A stretch of DNA of 64,000 nucleotides, from assembly GCF_010731815.2 (NCBI RefSeq), contig NZ_AP022592.1, forward strand, positions 124,001-188,000. The letters are read 5' to 3'. This document shows, piece after piece, positions 1 to 9,175 of the stretch. Positions within the stretch are counted from its first letter, which is position 1. Each line of letters opens with the position of its first letter. The translations under genes were made by a program, and so were the position numbers. This stretch comes from Mycolicibacterium arabiense. Lineage in GTDB: Bacteria > Actinomycetota > Actinomycetes > Mycobacteriales > Mycobacteriaceae. Under the pieces are notes generated by a model. That model saw only the letters and a program-made list of their open reading frames with translations, was not told the origin of the DNA and did no database searches.

Positions 1-2
1 GT

Positions 3-506
3 GCGGCCGCCGTATTGATGGCAAAGGCGCTGGGCGCGAAAGTCATCGCCGTGGCCAGTGGTCCCGAGCGGCTGTCCTTCTGCACCGGCCTGGGCGCCGA
101 TCACGTCGTGGACCGTCAGACGTCGGACGTCGTCGATGCCGTCCACGAGATCACGGGCGGCGACGGTGCCGACGTCGTCGTCGACCCCGTCGGTGGTGAC
201 CTCGGCACGCGGGCGGCTGCCGCAGTGGCCCGGCTGGGCCACATCGCCGTCGTCGGCTACGCGAGCGGATCCTGGCTCACCTTGGATCCGGTGGACATGG
301 TGCTGCGGAACTACTCCGCAGCAGGCGTTTTCGCCGCGGGTACGCCTGCGGAGGATGCACTGGCCTACGGCGCACTCCGCGAGCTCGCCAACCGAGGTGC
401 CATCAAGACCCCGGTCTCCTCGCTGGCCGCCTTCACCGACGTTCCGGAGGTCATATCCGGTATCCGCACCGCCCCGCCGGGCAAGACCGTCGTGCTGGTC
501 AGATGA
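3..506 (+). CDS. Quinone oxidoreductase / zinc-type alcohol dehydrogenase family protein, 5'-truncated by window edge
   Basis: This is the C-terminal half of an NAD(P)H:quinone oxidoreductase-like MDR protein. The frame is open from the first bases (AAAVLMAKALGAKVIA), so the start lies upstream of the window. The visible part covers the Rossmann nucleotide-binding domain: the helix after the lost glycine motif, the GADHVVD strand and the GGDGADVVVDPVGGD segment typical of quinone oxidoreductases. It ends in the family-like tail GKTVVLVR. The stop overlaps the start of the next gene (ATGA at 503-506), which suggests translational coupling with the SDR downstream. The substrate cannot be told from this fragment. 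Confidence 0.85.
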   Translation, partial: AAAVLMAKALGAKVIAVASGPERLSFCTGLGADHVVDRQTSDVVDAVHEITGGDGADVVVDPVGGDLGTRAAAAVARLGHIAVVGYASGSWLTLDPVDMVLRNYSAAGVFAAGTPAEDALAYGALRELANRGAIKTPVSSLAAFTDVPEVISGIRTAPPGKTVVLVR

Positions 507-1402
507 CGGACACGACGAGGGTGTGGTTCATCACCGGCGCCTCGCGCGGGTTCGGCCACCGCTGGGCGACTGCCGCGTTGGCGCGCGGCGACCGCTGCAT
601 CGCGACGGCTCGGGACGTCACCACCCTCGAGCCTCTCGTCACCGCCTACGGAGATGCCGTCCTGCCGATCGAGTTGGACGTCACCGATGCCCGAGCCGAC
701 CACCTCGCCGTCGACCGTGCGTTCGCACACTTCGGCCGTGTGGACGTTCTGGTGAACAACGCCGGCTACGGCCTCTTCGGGACCGTTGAGGAAGTCACCG
801 AGGAGCAGGCCCGCCGACAACTCGACACCTGCCTCTTCGGTCCCCTGTGGATCGTGCAAGCCGCGCTGCCTCACCTCAGGGCGCAGGGAAGCGGGCACAT
901 CGTCCAAGTGTCCAGCCTGTCGGGATTGGTGGCCATTCCCTATCTCGGGATGTATCAAGCCGCGAAGTTCGGACTCGAGGGGTACAGCGAAGCGCTGGCT
1001 GCCGAGGTTGCGGCTCACGGTATCAAGGTGACGATCGTCGAACCCGGACCCTACGACACCGATTGGGTGTACGGCTCGAAGGAAGTCGCACCGGAGAACC
1101 CGGCGTACGAGCACGTGCGGGCCTGGTGGAGTGAGCATTTCCATGCCACCGACAAGGGGGGCCCAGACGACCTGCAAGACGCGCTGCTGTCCATCGTCGA
1201 TGCGGCCGAACCTCCCCTCCGCGTACTGCTGGGCGAATACGGTCTACCGGTCGTGGAGGCCGTCTACCGACAACGTCATCGAAGCTGGTGCGACTGGAAC
1301 GCGCACGTCGCGGTCACCGCTCCGCGTGGGTTCGTTCCAACGGAGTCGAACCCGCCGCCACCCGCCCGGTCGTCCGACACCCCGGACCCGCGGCGATGCT
1401 GA
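503..1402 (+). CDS. Short-chain dehydrogenase/reductase (SDR), classical type
   Basis: A 299-residue NAD(P)-dependent oxidoreductase with the classical SDR signatures: TGASRGFG cofactor motif near the N-terminus, NNAGYG structural motif, VSSLSG serine and YQAAK catalytic Tyr/Lys. It begins on the ATG that overlaps the upstream stop (ATGA). The last 30 or so residues are Pro/Arg-rich and overlap the next gene, so they look like an extension rather than fold. It closely resembles the SDR at 27650 in motif wording (same TGASRGFG and NNAGYG, and a shared C-terminal AAEPPLRVLLG phrase), so the two are paralogues. The substrate is unknown; family members reduce or oxidise alcohols and ketones. Confidence 0.9.
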   Translation: MTDTTRVWFITGASRGFGHRWATAALARGDRCIATARDVTTLEPLVTAYGDAVLPIELDVTDARADHLAVDRAFAHFGRVDVLVNNAGYGLFGTVEEVTEEQARRQLDTCLFGPLWIVQAALPHLRAQGSGHIVQVSSLSGLVAIPYLGMYQAAKFGLEGYSEALAAEVAAHGIKVTIVEPGPYDTDWVYGSKEVAPENPAYEHVRAWWSEHFHATDKGGPDDLQDALLSIVDAAEPPLRVLLGEYGLPVVEAVYRQRHRSWCDWNAHVAVTAPRGFVPTESNPPPPARSSDTPDPRRC

Positions 1403-2301
1403 CGGGCCTCATCAGTTCTTCGAATGACGGCGAACTCGGCGCCCAGCTCGAAGGCGTCGAGGCAGAGGTGATGTACCGATACGAGGCGCTGGCGTCGCCA
1501 ACGACTCAGTCGCACATGGGTATTGCCACGGCACGGATCGGTGGCGGTGTCGCGCTCTCGGTGCGCAACGACGTCACCGGCTACTGGAGCAAGGCACTCG
1601 GGTTCGGCTTCACCGAACCCGTCACCGGCGATCTGATCCAGGATCTCGTCGACTTCTACCGCACCGAACGCAGCCAGGGCTCCATCATTCAGATCGCGCC
1701 GTCCGTGCTTCCCGACGACTGGCCGGAGATCGCCGAGCACCACGGACTTCGGGTCGTCTCGGAGTGGGTCAAACTGGCCGGTCCCATCGCAGACATGGCG
1801 CCCGGTCGCACCGACCTGCGCGTTGCGCCCGTCGAACGGAAGAACGTCCGCGACTGGGCCGCAACGACATTAAGGGGATTCGACATGCCGACCACCGGAC
1901 TCGTGGACATGCTGTCCGCCAGCGTCGTCGACCCGAACATCAGGCCGTTCGCCGCATGGGACGGCGACGAGATGGTCGCCGTCGCCAATCTCTTCACCTG
2001 GGGCGAAATGGCGGCGTTCAGTGCCAGTGCCACGCGTCCCAGTCATCGACGGCGCGGTGCCCAGTCGGCACTGATCGCCGCCGCCGCGGCGGAGGCATCG
2101 AGGTCGGGATGCCAGTGGATGGTGGCCGAAACCGGACAGCCCGGCGCAGGTGAGGTGAACCCGTCGCTGAACAATCTCATGCGTTCGGGCCTTGAAGCCT
2201 GCTACACGAGACAGAACTGGAAGTGGACTCCCGAACGCGAGGGCGAGATCACGGCACCGCGAGCAGGTGCGCAGCGCACGGGCTTTGGGGGCCTGAGTTG
2301 A
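1396..2301 (+). CDS. GNAT-family N-acetyltransferase
   Basis: A 301-residue protein. The ATG at 1396 is chosen because it overlaps the upstream SDR stop by 7 nt and the sequence before it is not conserved-looking. Its C-terminal half carries the acetyl-CoA pyrophosphate-binding motif of GNAT enzymes (RPSHRRRGAQSALI, the R-x-x-G-x-G/A loop) followed by the AAAAAEASRSGC helix. The N-terminal half resembles the lid region of two-domain GNAT proteins. It probably acetylates a small molecule or amine, but the acceptor cannot be inferred. It is packed into the same plus-strand chain as the SDR and the small membrane protein. Confidence 0.75.
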   Translation: MLTGLISSSNDGELGAQLEGVEAEVMYRYEALASPTTQSHMGIATARIGGGVALSVRNDVTGYWSKALGFGFTEPVTGDLIQDLVDFYRTERSQGSIIQIAPSVLPDDWPEIAEHHGLRVVSEWVKLAGPIADMAPGRTDLRVAPVERKNVRDWAATTLRGFDMPTTGLVDMLSASVVDPNIRPFAAWDGDEMVAVANLFTWGEMAAFSASATRPSHRRRGAQSALIAAAAAEASRSGCQWMVAETGQPGAGEVNPSLNNLMRSGLEACYTRQNWKWTPEREGEITAPRAGAQRTGFGGLS

Positions 2302-2561
2302 GCATCGTGCTGACCCTGTCGGCGGTGATCGTCCCCCTCGCCGTGTTCCTGACTTTCAACCAGCGACGGACGTCGCTGACCGCGCAGTTACGCGGGGGTG
2401 TGTGCCTCTTCGCCGCCGCCGTCAACTGGGTCGTGGCGGCGGTCAACCACCTCGGTGCCGAGTCGACGATCATCGATCTGGCCGTGGGAGCCGCGCTCGT
2501 CGTCGCCGGGATCCTCGCGTTGAGGCCGAGAGCCTACCCACCCCCGGACCTTCCGAGATGA
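2298..2561 (+). CDS. Small hydrophobic membrane protein
   Basis: An 87-residue protein with about three hydrophobic segments (IVLTLSAVIVPLAVFLTF, GGVCLFAAAVNWVVAAV, IIDLAVGAALVVAGILAL). The TTG at 2298 is favoured because it overlaps the GNAT stop codon (TTGA); the in-frame sequence before it is hydrophilic and lies inside the acetyltransferase gene. It is probably an integral membrane protein of unknown function, co-transcribed with the genes upstream. It converges on the sugar-transport operon, whose last stop is 13 nt away. Confidence 0.6.
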   Translation: MSIVLTLSAVIVPLAVFLTFNQRRTSLTAQLRGGVCLFAAAVNWVVAAVNHLGAESTIIDLAVGAALVVAGILALRPRAYPPPDLPR

Positions 2562-2574
2562 CCGGATCTTCGGC

Positions 2575-3678
2575 CTACGAACCGGACTCGGCTCTGCAGG
2601 TGATCCGCTCACCGGTCTGCGGCTCGAACAGATGCACGACGCCCTCCGGCCGCTTTCGCAGCCGAACGGTGTGCGACGGCTTGGGCGCCTCTCCCGAATT
2701 CGACCGCGCCACCAGCGGAGTGCCCGAACCCGAATGCGCGTAGACGTACACCTCGCTACCGAGGTCCTCGACGAGGTCGACCACGACTTCCACGCCACCC
2801 GACGGGTCGATCTCGAGCTGCTCGGGCCGGATCCCGATGGTGACCTCGTCCAGTCCCGCCTCGTGCAGCAGCGTCAACTGGTTGCGTTCGAGCGCCAGCG
2901 TGGAACCGTCGCCGAATCGCACACCGTCCGGGGTGATGGGCAGCGTCGCGATGTTCATCGCGGGCGACCCGATGAAGCCGGCGACGAAGACGTTCGCCGG
3001 CTTGCTGTAGAGCTCGCCGGGTGACGCGAACTGCTGCAGCTTGCCGTCACGCAGCACCGCCGTCCGATCACCCATCGTCATGGCCTCCACCTGATCGTGG
3101 GTGACGTAGACGGTGGTGACGCCCAATCGCCGTTGCAGACCCGCGATTTGGGTACGCGTCTGCACGCGCAGCTTCGCGTCGAGGTTCGACAGCGGTTCGT
3201 CCATGCAGAACACCTGCGGCTCACGGACGATCGCGCGGCCCATCGCCACCCGCTGCCGTTGACCGCCGGACAGTTTGGCCGGCTTGCGATCCAGGTACTC
3301 GGTCAGATCGAGCAGCTTGGCCGCTTCCCGGACCTTGCGTCGGCGCTCATCGGCCGAGACCCGGCGTAGCTTGAGCCCGAACCCCATATTCTCGGCGACG
3401 GTCATGTTCGGGTACAGCGCGTAGTTCTGGAACACCATGGCGATGTCGCGGTCCTTGGACGGCACGGCGACCACGTCCCTACCGCCGATCTCGATGCTGC
3501 CCGAGTCGACGTCCTCGAGCCCGGCCAGCATCCGCAACGCGGTGCTCTTTCCCGAGCCCGACGGCCCGACGAGAACGACGAACTCGCCGTCGTCGATGTC
3601 GAGGTCGAGCGAATCGACCGCCAGCTTGTCGGAGCCTTCGTAGATGCACGACGCGTTGCGATAGGTGATCGTGGCCAT
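2575..3678 (-). CDS. Carbohydrate ABC transporter ATP-binding protein (MalK/UgpC type)
   Basis: A 367-residue ATPase that powers carbohydrate import. Walker A is GPSGSGKST, the signature motif is LSGGQRQR, Walker B is VFCMDEPLSNLDAK and the switch His is in VYVTHD. About 120 residues follow the ATPase domain and fit the TOBE/MD domain of the MalK, UgpC and MsmK group. It is the last gene of the minus-strand operon from 10.2 kb, downstream of the PfkB gene (14-nt gap), with a good AGGAAAGG ribosome site. It sits with both permeases and the binding protein, so the transporter is self-contained. Confidence 0.95.
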   Translation of the reverse strand: MATITYRNASCIYEGSDKLAVDSLDLDIDDGEFVVLVGPSGSGKSTALRMLAGLEDVDSGSIEIGGRDVVAVPSKDRDIAMVFQNYALYPNMTVAENMGFGLKLRRVSADERRRKVREAAKLLDLTEYLDRKPAKLSGGQRQRVAMGRAIVREPQVFCMDEPLSNLDAKLRVQTRTQIAGLQRRLGVTTVYVTHDQVEAMTMGDRTAVLRDGKLQQFASPGELYSKPANVFVAGFIGSPAMNIATLPITPDGVRFGDGSTLALERNQLTLLHEAGLDEVTIGIRPEQLEIDPSGGVEVVVDLVEDLGSEVYVYAHSGSGTPLVARSNSGEAPKPSHTVRLRKRPEGVVHLFEPQTGERITCRAESGS

Positions 3679-3692
3679 GGTGGTTGCCTTTC

Positions 3693-4562
3693 CTACGTGG
3701 TGGCCGGGGAGGACGGTTCGGCGACCGCGGTCCCGTGGAGATAGTGGTGCAGCGGGTTGAACGCCGGTTGCGTGCAGGGACTCGCGACGGCGGCCGCTCC
3801 GACGGCACAGGAGATCTCTAGCGCCTCGGCGTCGGTGTATCCGGACATCATGGCGAGAACGATTGCGGCGCAGAAGGAGTCGCCAGCACCAACGGTGGAC
3901 ACCACCTCGGTGGGCGGGGGTGATCGCCGTGCCACCTCCACGTCGTCGCGCAGTAGCACGGCGCCGGCGGCCCCTTCAGTCACCGCCACCGTCCGGGCCC
4001 GCGCCAGTTCGGGTAGGGCCGCGCGCTCCTCCTGGTTGACGATGAACAGGTCGCAGCGTTCGATTACCGCGGCGGGCAACGGACGGGCCGGCGCGGCATT
4101 GATCGCGACGAATCCGTTGGCCCGTGAACAGATGTCGACGATGGTCTGCATCGGGATCTCGAGTTGGCAGAGCACGGCCGCCGCCTCGTCGATGGAGTCG
4201 TCGACGATCACCTGGTCGTTGGCGCCGGCCGCGATCGCGATCTGGTTCTCCCCCGCGGCGTCCACGACGATCAGGGCCGTCCCGGTCACCTGGTCCACCA
4301 CGCGGACGCCGGTGACGTCCACCCCGGCGTGCTGTAACGCCGCCACCGACCGTCGTCCCGCCTCGTCGTCGCCTCGGGCCCCGATCATGCGGACCCGGCC
4401 GCCGAGACGCGCGGCAGCCGCGGCCTGGTTGGCACCCTTACCGCCGGACGTGCGCAGCAGTTCCGACGTCGAGACCGTCTCACCCGGACGCGGCAACCGC
4501 TCGCCGACCGCGGTGATGTCCTCGTTGATGCTGCCGACGACCGTCAGGCTCTGCCCGCTCAT
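3693..4562 (-). CDS. PfkB-family sugar kinase (ribokinase-like)
   Basis: A 289-residue kinase of the ribokinase/PfkB fold. The N-terminal signature GSINEDI, the di-glycine SGGKGANQA loop that closes over the sugar, and the C-terminal anion-hole motif VGAGDSFCA with its catalytic Asp are all present. It would phosphorylate a sugar or nucleoside with ATP. Its start overlaps the end of the permease gene by 4 nt (ATGA), so the two are translationally coupled. With an ADP-ribosylglycohydrolase in the same operon, ribose or a ribosyl/nucleoside product is the likely substrate; this is inferred from context. Confidence 0.9.
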   Translation of the reverse strand: MSGQSLTVVGSINEDITAVGERLPRPGETVSTSELLRTSGGKGANQAAAAARLGGRVRMIGARGDDEAGRRSVAALQHAGVDVTGVRVVDQVTGTALIVVDAAGENQIAIAAGANDQVIVDDSIDEAAAVLCQLEIPMQTIVDICSRANGFVAINAAPARPLPAAVIERCDLFIVNQEERAALPELARARTVAVTEGAAGAVLLRDDVEVARRSPPPTEVVSTVGAGDSFCAAIVLAMMSGYTDAEALEISCAVGAAAVASPCTQPAFNPLHHYLHGTAVAEPSSPATT

Positions 4563-5461
4563 GCGCCCCCCAACCCCGAGGACGACAGCCCGTCGATGAA
4601 CCGACGCTGCAGAGCCAGGAAAAGGACCAGCATCGGGGCGATCATGATGAAGCCGGCCGCACTGACGAGCGTGTAGTCCTGACTGAAGCCCTGCTGGAAC
4701 GAGAAGAACGTCGTCGACAGCGGCAACAGGTCGGGGTTCTGGATGAAGGTGACCGCGAAGAGGAACTCGTTGTAGGCCGACAGTCCGGTGACCAGCGCCA
4801 CCGTCAGCAGCCCCGGCAGGGAGTTGGGCAGCACGATCTGGAACAGCACGGTGAGCTCGCCGGCACCGTCGATTCGCGCCGCCTCTTCGAATTCACGCGG
4901 GAGGGTGAGCATGAACGAGCGCAGAAGCAGCGTCGCGAACGGCGAGAAAAGCCCGACGTAGATGATGATGAGCCCCAGCCGCGTGTCGTACAGCCCGGCC
5001 TTCGCCCACGCGTAGAACAGCGGCACCAGGAACATCTGCGCGGGAAGGGAACTCGTGACGAGCAGCAGGGTCATGAAGGCGGACCCGCCCCGGACTTGAA
5101 GCCGGGCCAGGGCGTAGGCCGCCAGACCCGCGACCACGCACGTGATCGCCGCCGTGCCGACGACGACGATCAACGAGTTGACGATGCCCGCCGTCATGTT
5201 GGCCTGGGTCCACGCCGCCGAGAAGTTGCCCCACTGCCAGCTGCTCGGCAACCCCAGCGAGCTGTGGCCGTAATCCTGCTGGGTCTTGACCGCGTTGAAG
5301 AAGAACAACACGATCGGCCCGACGGAGAAGACCGCCAAGCAGGTGAGGGCGACGTAGGTCGGGATCCCGGCGCGACGACCGGCGGCGGACCGTCGCGCCT
5401 GTGGGCCGGCGGGTTTCGCTCCGCCGGGCGCGACGGTGGCTGCTGACGTGGCGGTGCTCAT
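4559..5461 (-). CDS. Carbohydrate ABC transporter permease (MalG/UgpE type)
   Basis: A 300-residue inner-membrane protein with about six transmembrane helices. The EAA loop, EFEEAARIDGAGELTVLFQIVLP at about two thirds of the length, is the contact site for the ATPase. The ATG at 5459-5461 is chosen because it overlaps the preceding permease stop (ATGA) and is followed by a typical cytoplasmic N-tail. It pairs with the MalF-type permease encoded just before it. The open frame extends upstream of this start, but that part lies within the other permease gene. Confidence 0.92.
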   Translation of the reverse strand: MSTATSAATVAPGGAKPAGPQARRSAAGRRAGIPTYVALTCLAVFSVGPIVLFFFNAVKTQQDYGHSSLGLPSSWQWGNFSAAWTQANMTAGIVNSLIVVVGTAAITCVVAGLAAYALARLQVRGGSAFMTLLLVTSSLPAQMFLVPLFYAWAKAGLYDTRLGLIIIYVGLFSPFATLLLRSFMLTLPREFEEAARIDGAGELTVLFQIVLPNSLPGLLTVALVTGLSAYNEFLFAVTFIQNPDLLPLSTTFFSFQQGFSQDYTLVSAAGFIMIAPMLVLFLALQRRFIDGLSSSGLGGA

Positions 5462-6384
5462 ATCTCCCAGTCCTTCACCTTGCGGATGACCAAGTAGGCA
5501 ATGACGACCACGGTGCTGATCAGCGCCATCACGACACCCACCGCCGAGGCGTAGCCGGCACTCAGATTGGTGAAGGCCTGGCGGTAGAGCAGCGTCGACA
5601 GCAGGTCGGTCGACCCTGCCGGGCCACCCTGCGTCATGACGTAGACGTAGTCGAAGGCCAAAAAGGACCAGATGATCGTCATCAGTCCGAGGAACGCGAA
5701 CGTCGGGCGGATCGCGGGCAGGGTCACCGAGAAGAACTGCCGTACCGGTCCGGCCCCGTCCAACTTGGCGGCCTCGTACAGGGAGGGGTTCACGCCCTGC
5801 ATGGCGGCCAGGAAGACCACCACCAGGAACCCCCACCAGGCCCAGTTGTTGACGCCCATCACCGACCACAGCGCGAGGTCCGGGTTGCCGAGTGGGTTGA
5901 TGCCCAGTACGTGTCCCAGCCCGGATTGGGTGTTGAGGATGCTCTCCCAGATCGAGGCGTTCACCACGCTCGCGACGATGTAGGGAATGAAGAACAGGAC
6001 CCGGAACAGCAGCCGGAACCGCTTGATGCGGGTCAGGGCGTAGGCGCCGAACAGGCCCATCGCCATCGGCACGATCAGGAAGAACAGCGTCCAGATGATG
6101 TTGTGCCAGAGGCCGTTCAGGAACTCGTCGTCGGACAGCAGGTCCCGGTAGTTGGTCAGGCCGGTGAACGTCGCCGGGCCGATGCCGGACCAGTCGGTGA
6201 AGGAGTAGTACACCGCGAACAGGCTCGGAACGACCACGACGACGGCGTTGATGACGATCAGGGGCAGCATGAACACCCAGCCTCTGACCCTGGGCTTGCT
6301 CAGTCGGGCACGGACACTCGGGCGGGGACGCGCCGCCGGGACTCGGGCGGTCGTTTCGGCGGTGGGAACGGACGTGGTCGTCAT
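5458..6384 (-). CDS. Sugar ABC transporter permease (MalF/UgpA type)
   Basis: A 308-residue permease with about six membrane helices, the first at residues 30-55. The EAA-type loop reads YEAAKLDGAGPVRQFFSVTLP. It forms the heteromeric channel with the MalG-type permease. Both ends overlap neighbours by 4 nt (ATGA), showing tight co-translation with the binding-protein gene before it and the second permease after it. Confidence 0.93.
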   Translation of the reverse strand: MTTTSVPTAETTARVPAARPRPSVRARLSKPRVRGWVFMLPLIVINAVVVVVPSLFAVYYSFTDWSGIGPATFTGLTNYRDLLSDDEFLNGLWHNIIWTLFFLIVPMAMGLFGAYALTRIKRFRLLFRVLFFIPYIVASVVNASIWESILNTQSGLGHVLGINPLGNPDLALWSVMGVNNWAWWGFLVVVFLAAMQGVNPSLYEAAKLDGAGPVRQFFSVTLPAIRPTFAFLGLMTIIWSFLAFDYVYVMTQGGPAGSTDLLSTLLYRQAFTNLSAGYASAVGVVMALISTVVVIAYLVIRKVKDWEI

Positions 6385-7736
6385 TTCAACGCAACTCCTG
6401 GCTCGGGCGCCTGGGGGACCTTTCCGGCGGCGTGCTCGCGGGTGAACCGCTTCTGGATTCCAGCGCAGTACTCGGCGGGGCTCAGATCACCGGTGATGAC
6501 CTTTTCGAAGTAGTCGATGATGTAGGTCTCCGTCTGCTGGGGGAAGAAGGTCCAGATCGGGTAGCCGATGGTCTTCGCGCTCGACAGCGTGGTGTAGAGG
6601 CGGACGAGGCGTTCGTCGGTGCCGGGGCTGAAGTCGCTCTGCTCGATGTCGATCGGAGGCGGGGCGGCGTTCAGTTCCACCAGCGCCTGCAGGATGACCT
6701 TCTTGTCGGTGGTGAGGAAGTTCAGGAAGTTGGCGGCGTTGTCGACGTTGTGGGCGTTGCTGTTGATCCCGGCGGACTGTCCGATCGCCAGATCCCAGAC
6801 GTCGTGGGGTACACCTGAGCCGAGCGACGGGATCGCGGCCCAGTTCCAGACGTCGTCGTTGCCCGCCTTCTCGCCGAAATAGGTTGGCAGGTAGGGAAAT
6901 TCCCAGGTTCCGGAGATCATCGCGCCGGCCTTGCCGTTGGCCAGCTGCTCGTACAGGGTGGAGAACTTGTTGGTGAAGTAGTCCTCGACGCTGCCCCCGA
7001 ACCAGCCCTTCTTGAAGTAGTCGGTGTATCGACTGATGGCGTCGACGAAGACCGGGTCCTCCCAGCTGAGTTCCCCCTGCAGCGCCTGATAGACCGCGGC
7101 GGGTCCGGCGCCGTGGTTGAGTGCGATGACCATGTGCCACTCGTTGGCGCCCTTCCAGTCCGCATTGCCCGCCGCGATGGGCACCATGCCCCTGCCCTTG
7201 GCCTCCGCGCAGTACGCCTCGAAGTCGGAGAGGTTGGTCGGCACCTCGGCGCCCAGCGTCTGCACGGTCTCGGGGTTGTAGTAGAAGACCATCGTCTCGT
7301 ACTGGGTCGGCAGCGTCCGAAGCTTTCCGTCGACGCGCGACGCGTCGAGCGCCCAGGTCGCGAACGTCGAATTCCAGCCGTACTTGTCGGCGTAGCCGTC
7401 GAGGTCGACGAGATAGCCGGCCTTGGTGTACTCGGTGACCCCCGAGGAGGGCCCCGGCGTCACGATGACGTCGGGGCCCGACCCGGCGGCGAGAGAGGTC
7501 TGGATCAGTCGATCGATGGTGTCGGTGGACTTGTTGCTGAAGCGCACCGTACCCGGCCCCGGATACCCCTCGACGATGTGCTTTTGGTAGTAGGCGACCA
7601 GATCCTGGTTGTCCAGGTTGTCCCACATCACGATGGCCGAGGGGTCGGACGCCGGGCCCTTGCCGCACGCGGCGAGCCCGGTCAGTGCGACGACGGCGCC
7701 GGTGGACGTCAGGAAGTGGCGCCGGGTCAGGTCCAT
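6381..7736 (-). CDS. Extracellular sugar-binding lipoprotein (ABC transporter SBP)
   Basis: A 451-residue solute-binding protein of the family-1 (maltose/glycerol-phosphate-like) type. The N-terminus has a twin-arginine pair (LTRRHFL) followed by a hydrophobic stretch and the lipobox LAAC, so it is probably exported folded through Tat and anchored at Cys24. The mature part has the usual MWDNLDNQDL opening and Trp/Tyr-rich cleft. A strong ribosome site (GAGGAG) precedes the ATG. It lies 21 nt downstream of the hydrolase gene and overlaps the first permease. It would capture the substrate outside the membrane and deliver it to the two permeases. Confidence 0.93.
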   Translation of the reverse strand: MDLTRRHFLTSTGAVVALTGLAACGKGPASDPSAIVMWDNLDNQDLVAYYQKHIVEGYPGPGTVRFSNKSTDTIDRLIQTSLAAGSGPDVIVTPGPSSGVTEYTKAGYLVDLDGYADKYGWNSTFATWALDASRVDGKLRTLPTQYETMVFYYNPETVQTLGAEVPTNLSDFEAYCAEAKGRGMVPIAAGNADWKGANEWHMVIALNHGAGPAAVYQALQGELSWEDPVFVDAISRYTDYFKKGWFGGSVEDYFTNKFSTLYEQLANGKAGAMISGTWEFPYLPTYFGEKAGNDDVWNWAAIPSLGSGVPHDVWDLAIGQSAGINSNAHNVDNAANFLNFLTTDKKVILQALVELNAAPPPIDIEQSDFSPGTDERLVRLYTTLSSAKTIGYPIWTFFPQQTETYIIDYFEKVITGDLSPAEYCAGIQKRFTREHAAGKVPQAPEPGVALK

Positions 7737-7757
7737 GACGATCTCCTCGGTTGCTCG

Positions 7758-8984
7758 CTAGTCCAGGCCGCGGGTGGCCAGGCGGACGGTTCGGTCGGCG
7801 AGATCCGAGATGGCGGAGCCGTCGAAGCCGAAGAGGGCCGACCGGGTGCGGTCGTGCAGTGGGTCGATCAGGTGGCCCGGAAGTGCTTGGCGCCCTGCGA
7901 GAATCGCCGCGACCGAACCGACCGTGGCGCCGTTGGAGTCGGTGTCCCAACCGCTCATGACCACCCGCCCGACGGCGGTGGTGTAATCCCCGTCGGCCCA
8001 GAGCAACGAGGCCACCACGGCGGCGGCGTTGTTGATCGTGTGCACCCAGGAGTAGTGACCGTAGGCCGCCCAGATCTGCCCCAGAGTCTCCTCCCACGTG
8101 ACACCGGACCCGTGCAGATCGAGGACGTGGTGGATGGCCTCGGCCAGCCGTGACCGGGGCGGAACCACCTGCAGCGAGACCTCGATCGCCTCGCGGGCGT
8201 CGGCTGCGGTGAAGGCCGCAGCCACCAGGGCGGCGGCCCACATCTCGCCGTAGATGCCGTTGCCGATGTGGGAGAGCGACGCGTCCTGGTAGCTCAGCTG
8301 AGCGGCGCTCCACGGGTCCCCGGCGAACACGTAGCCGAAGACGTCGCCGCGGATCTGCGCTCCGATCCACTCGCGGAACGGGTTTCGTCTCGTCGCGGTC
8401 TCCGGCGGCACGCAGCCGTACACCATGTTGACGTAGGCGGCACGCTCGGCGGTGAACACCTGCTCCAGCGGGAACAGGTTGAGCCACGCGTCGCCGACGA
8501 TCGCGGGGGTGAGCTTGCGCCCGTGCTGCTCGAGCAGGTGCAACGTGAGGATGGGGTAGTCGATGTCGTCGTCGCGAGCCGAGCCGTTCACGTTGCCCCG
8601 AGTGGTCTCCGGCCAGCTCTCCCGGAGCTCGAACCCCTCCGGCATCGGATCGAGCAGGGGCACGTAGTCCCGAAGAGGATAGGCGTCCGCGAGGGTCAGG
8701 TAATCGCGGATGCGTTCGACGGTCCAGTGGTCACCGCGCTCGACCGGCTTGCCGACGTTGCAGCCCGCGATGCGCCCCAGCCACGCGGCGTGCACCTTGT
8801 CCGTCAGGTCCGCCGAGGAGACCCGCTGGGCGGAAGGCGGCGACGGCAGCGTCGCGACGATGTCGTCGAGTGCGGTCGGCTCCTCGTATTTCCATCCGTC
8901 GATTCGTGGTAGTTCGTCCATCCGGTCGACGAGTTCGAGCAGTGCATCGTTGTCGGAAGGGTCGATGTCGTTGGCGGCCCCCAC
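7758..8984 (-). CDS. ADP-ribosylglycohydrolase family protein
   Basis: An all-helical DraG/ARH-type hydrolase of 408 residues or more. Metal-ligand motifs are visible: ARDDDIDYPI in the N-terminal third and SGWDTDSNGATVGS in the C-terminal third, with the WLGRIAGCNVGKP helix before them. The family cleaves N- or O-glycosidic bonds to ADP-ribose; members in sugar operons may act on nucleoside-like or ribosyl compounds. GTG at 8984 is the first canonical start. However, coding-like sequence continues upstream without a stop to a strong AAGGAG at about 9130, followed 6 nt later by ATC at 9123-9125. The true N-terminus may therefore be about 46 residues longer. Confidence 0.88.
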   Translation of the reverse strand: MGAANDIDPSDNDALLELVDRMDELPRIDGWKYEEPTALDDIVATLPSPPSAQRVSSADLTDKVHAAWLGRIAGCNVGKPVERGDHWTVERIRDYLTLADAYPLRDYVPLLDPMPEGFELRESWPETTRGNVNGSARDDDIDYPILTLHLLEQHGRKLTPAIVGDAWLNLFPLEQVFTAERAAYVNMVYGCVPPETATRRNPFREWIGAQIRGDVFGYVFAGDPWSAAQLSYQDASLSHIGNGIYGEMWAAALVAAAFTAADAREAIEVSLQVVPPRSRLAEAIHHVLDLHGSGVTWEETLGQIWAAYGHYSWVHTINNAAAVVASLLWADGDYTTAVGRVVMSGWDTDSNGATVGSVAAILAGRQALPGHLIDPLHDRTRSALFGFDGSAISDLADRTVRLATRGLD

Positions 8985-9175
8985 CGCTGCCGAAACGTCG
9001 TAACCGGTCTCGCGCCGCTGGGCGACCTCGTATGCGACGAGGACGCGTCCGTCCAGCGGATCGTGACCAATGAGGTTCTGGAACGCCTCGCCCAGGACGG
9101 GCCCGTGATCGGTGAGGGATGAGATGGTCGTCTCCTTGCTCGTGGTGGGTTTCGGTTCTACAGTCGGGAATTCGG

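Noticed and set aside
6487..8487. 666-codon minus-strand frame overlapping the binding protein and hydrolase genes
   Set aside because: Out of frame with both real genes and extremely Arg/Gly/Pro-rich.
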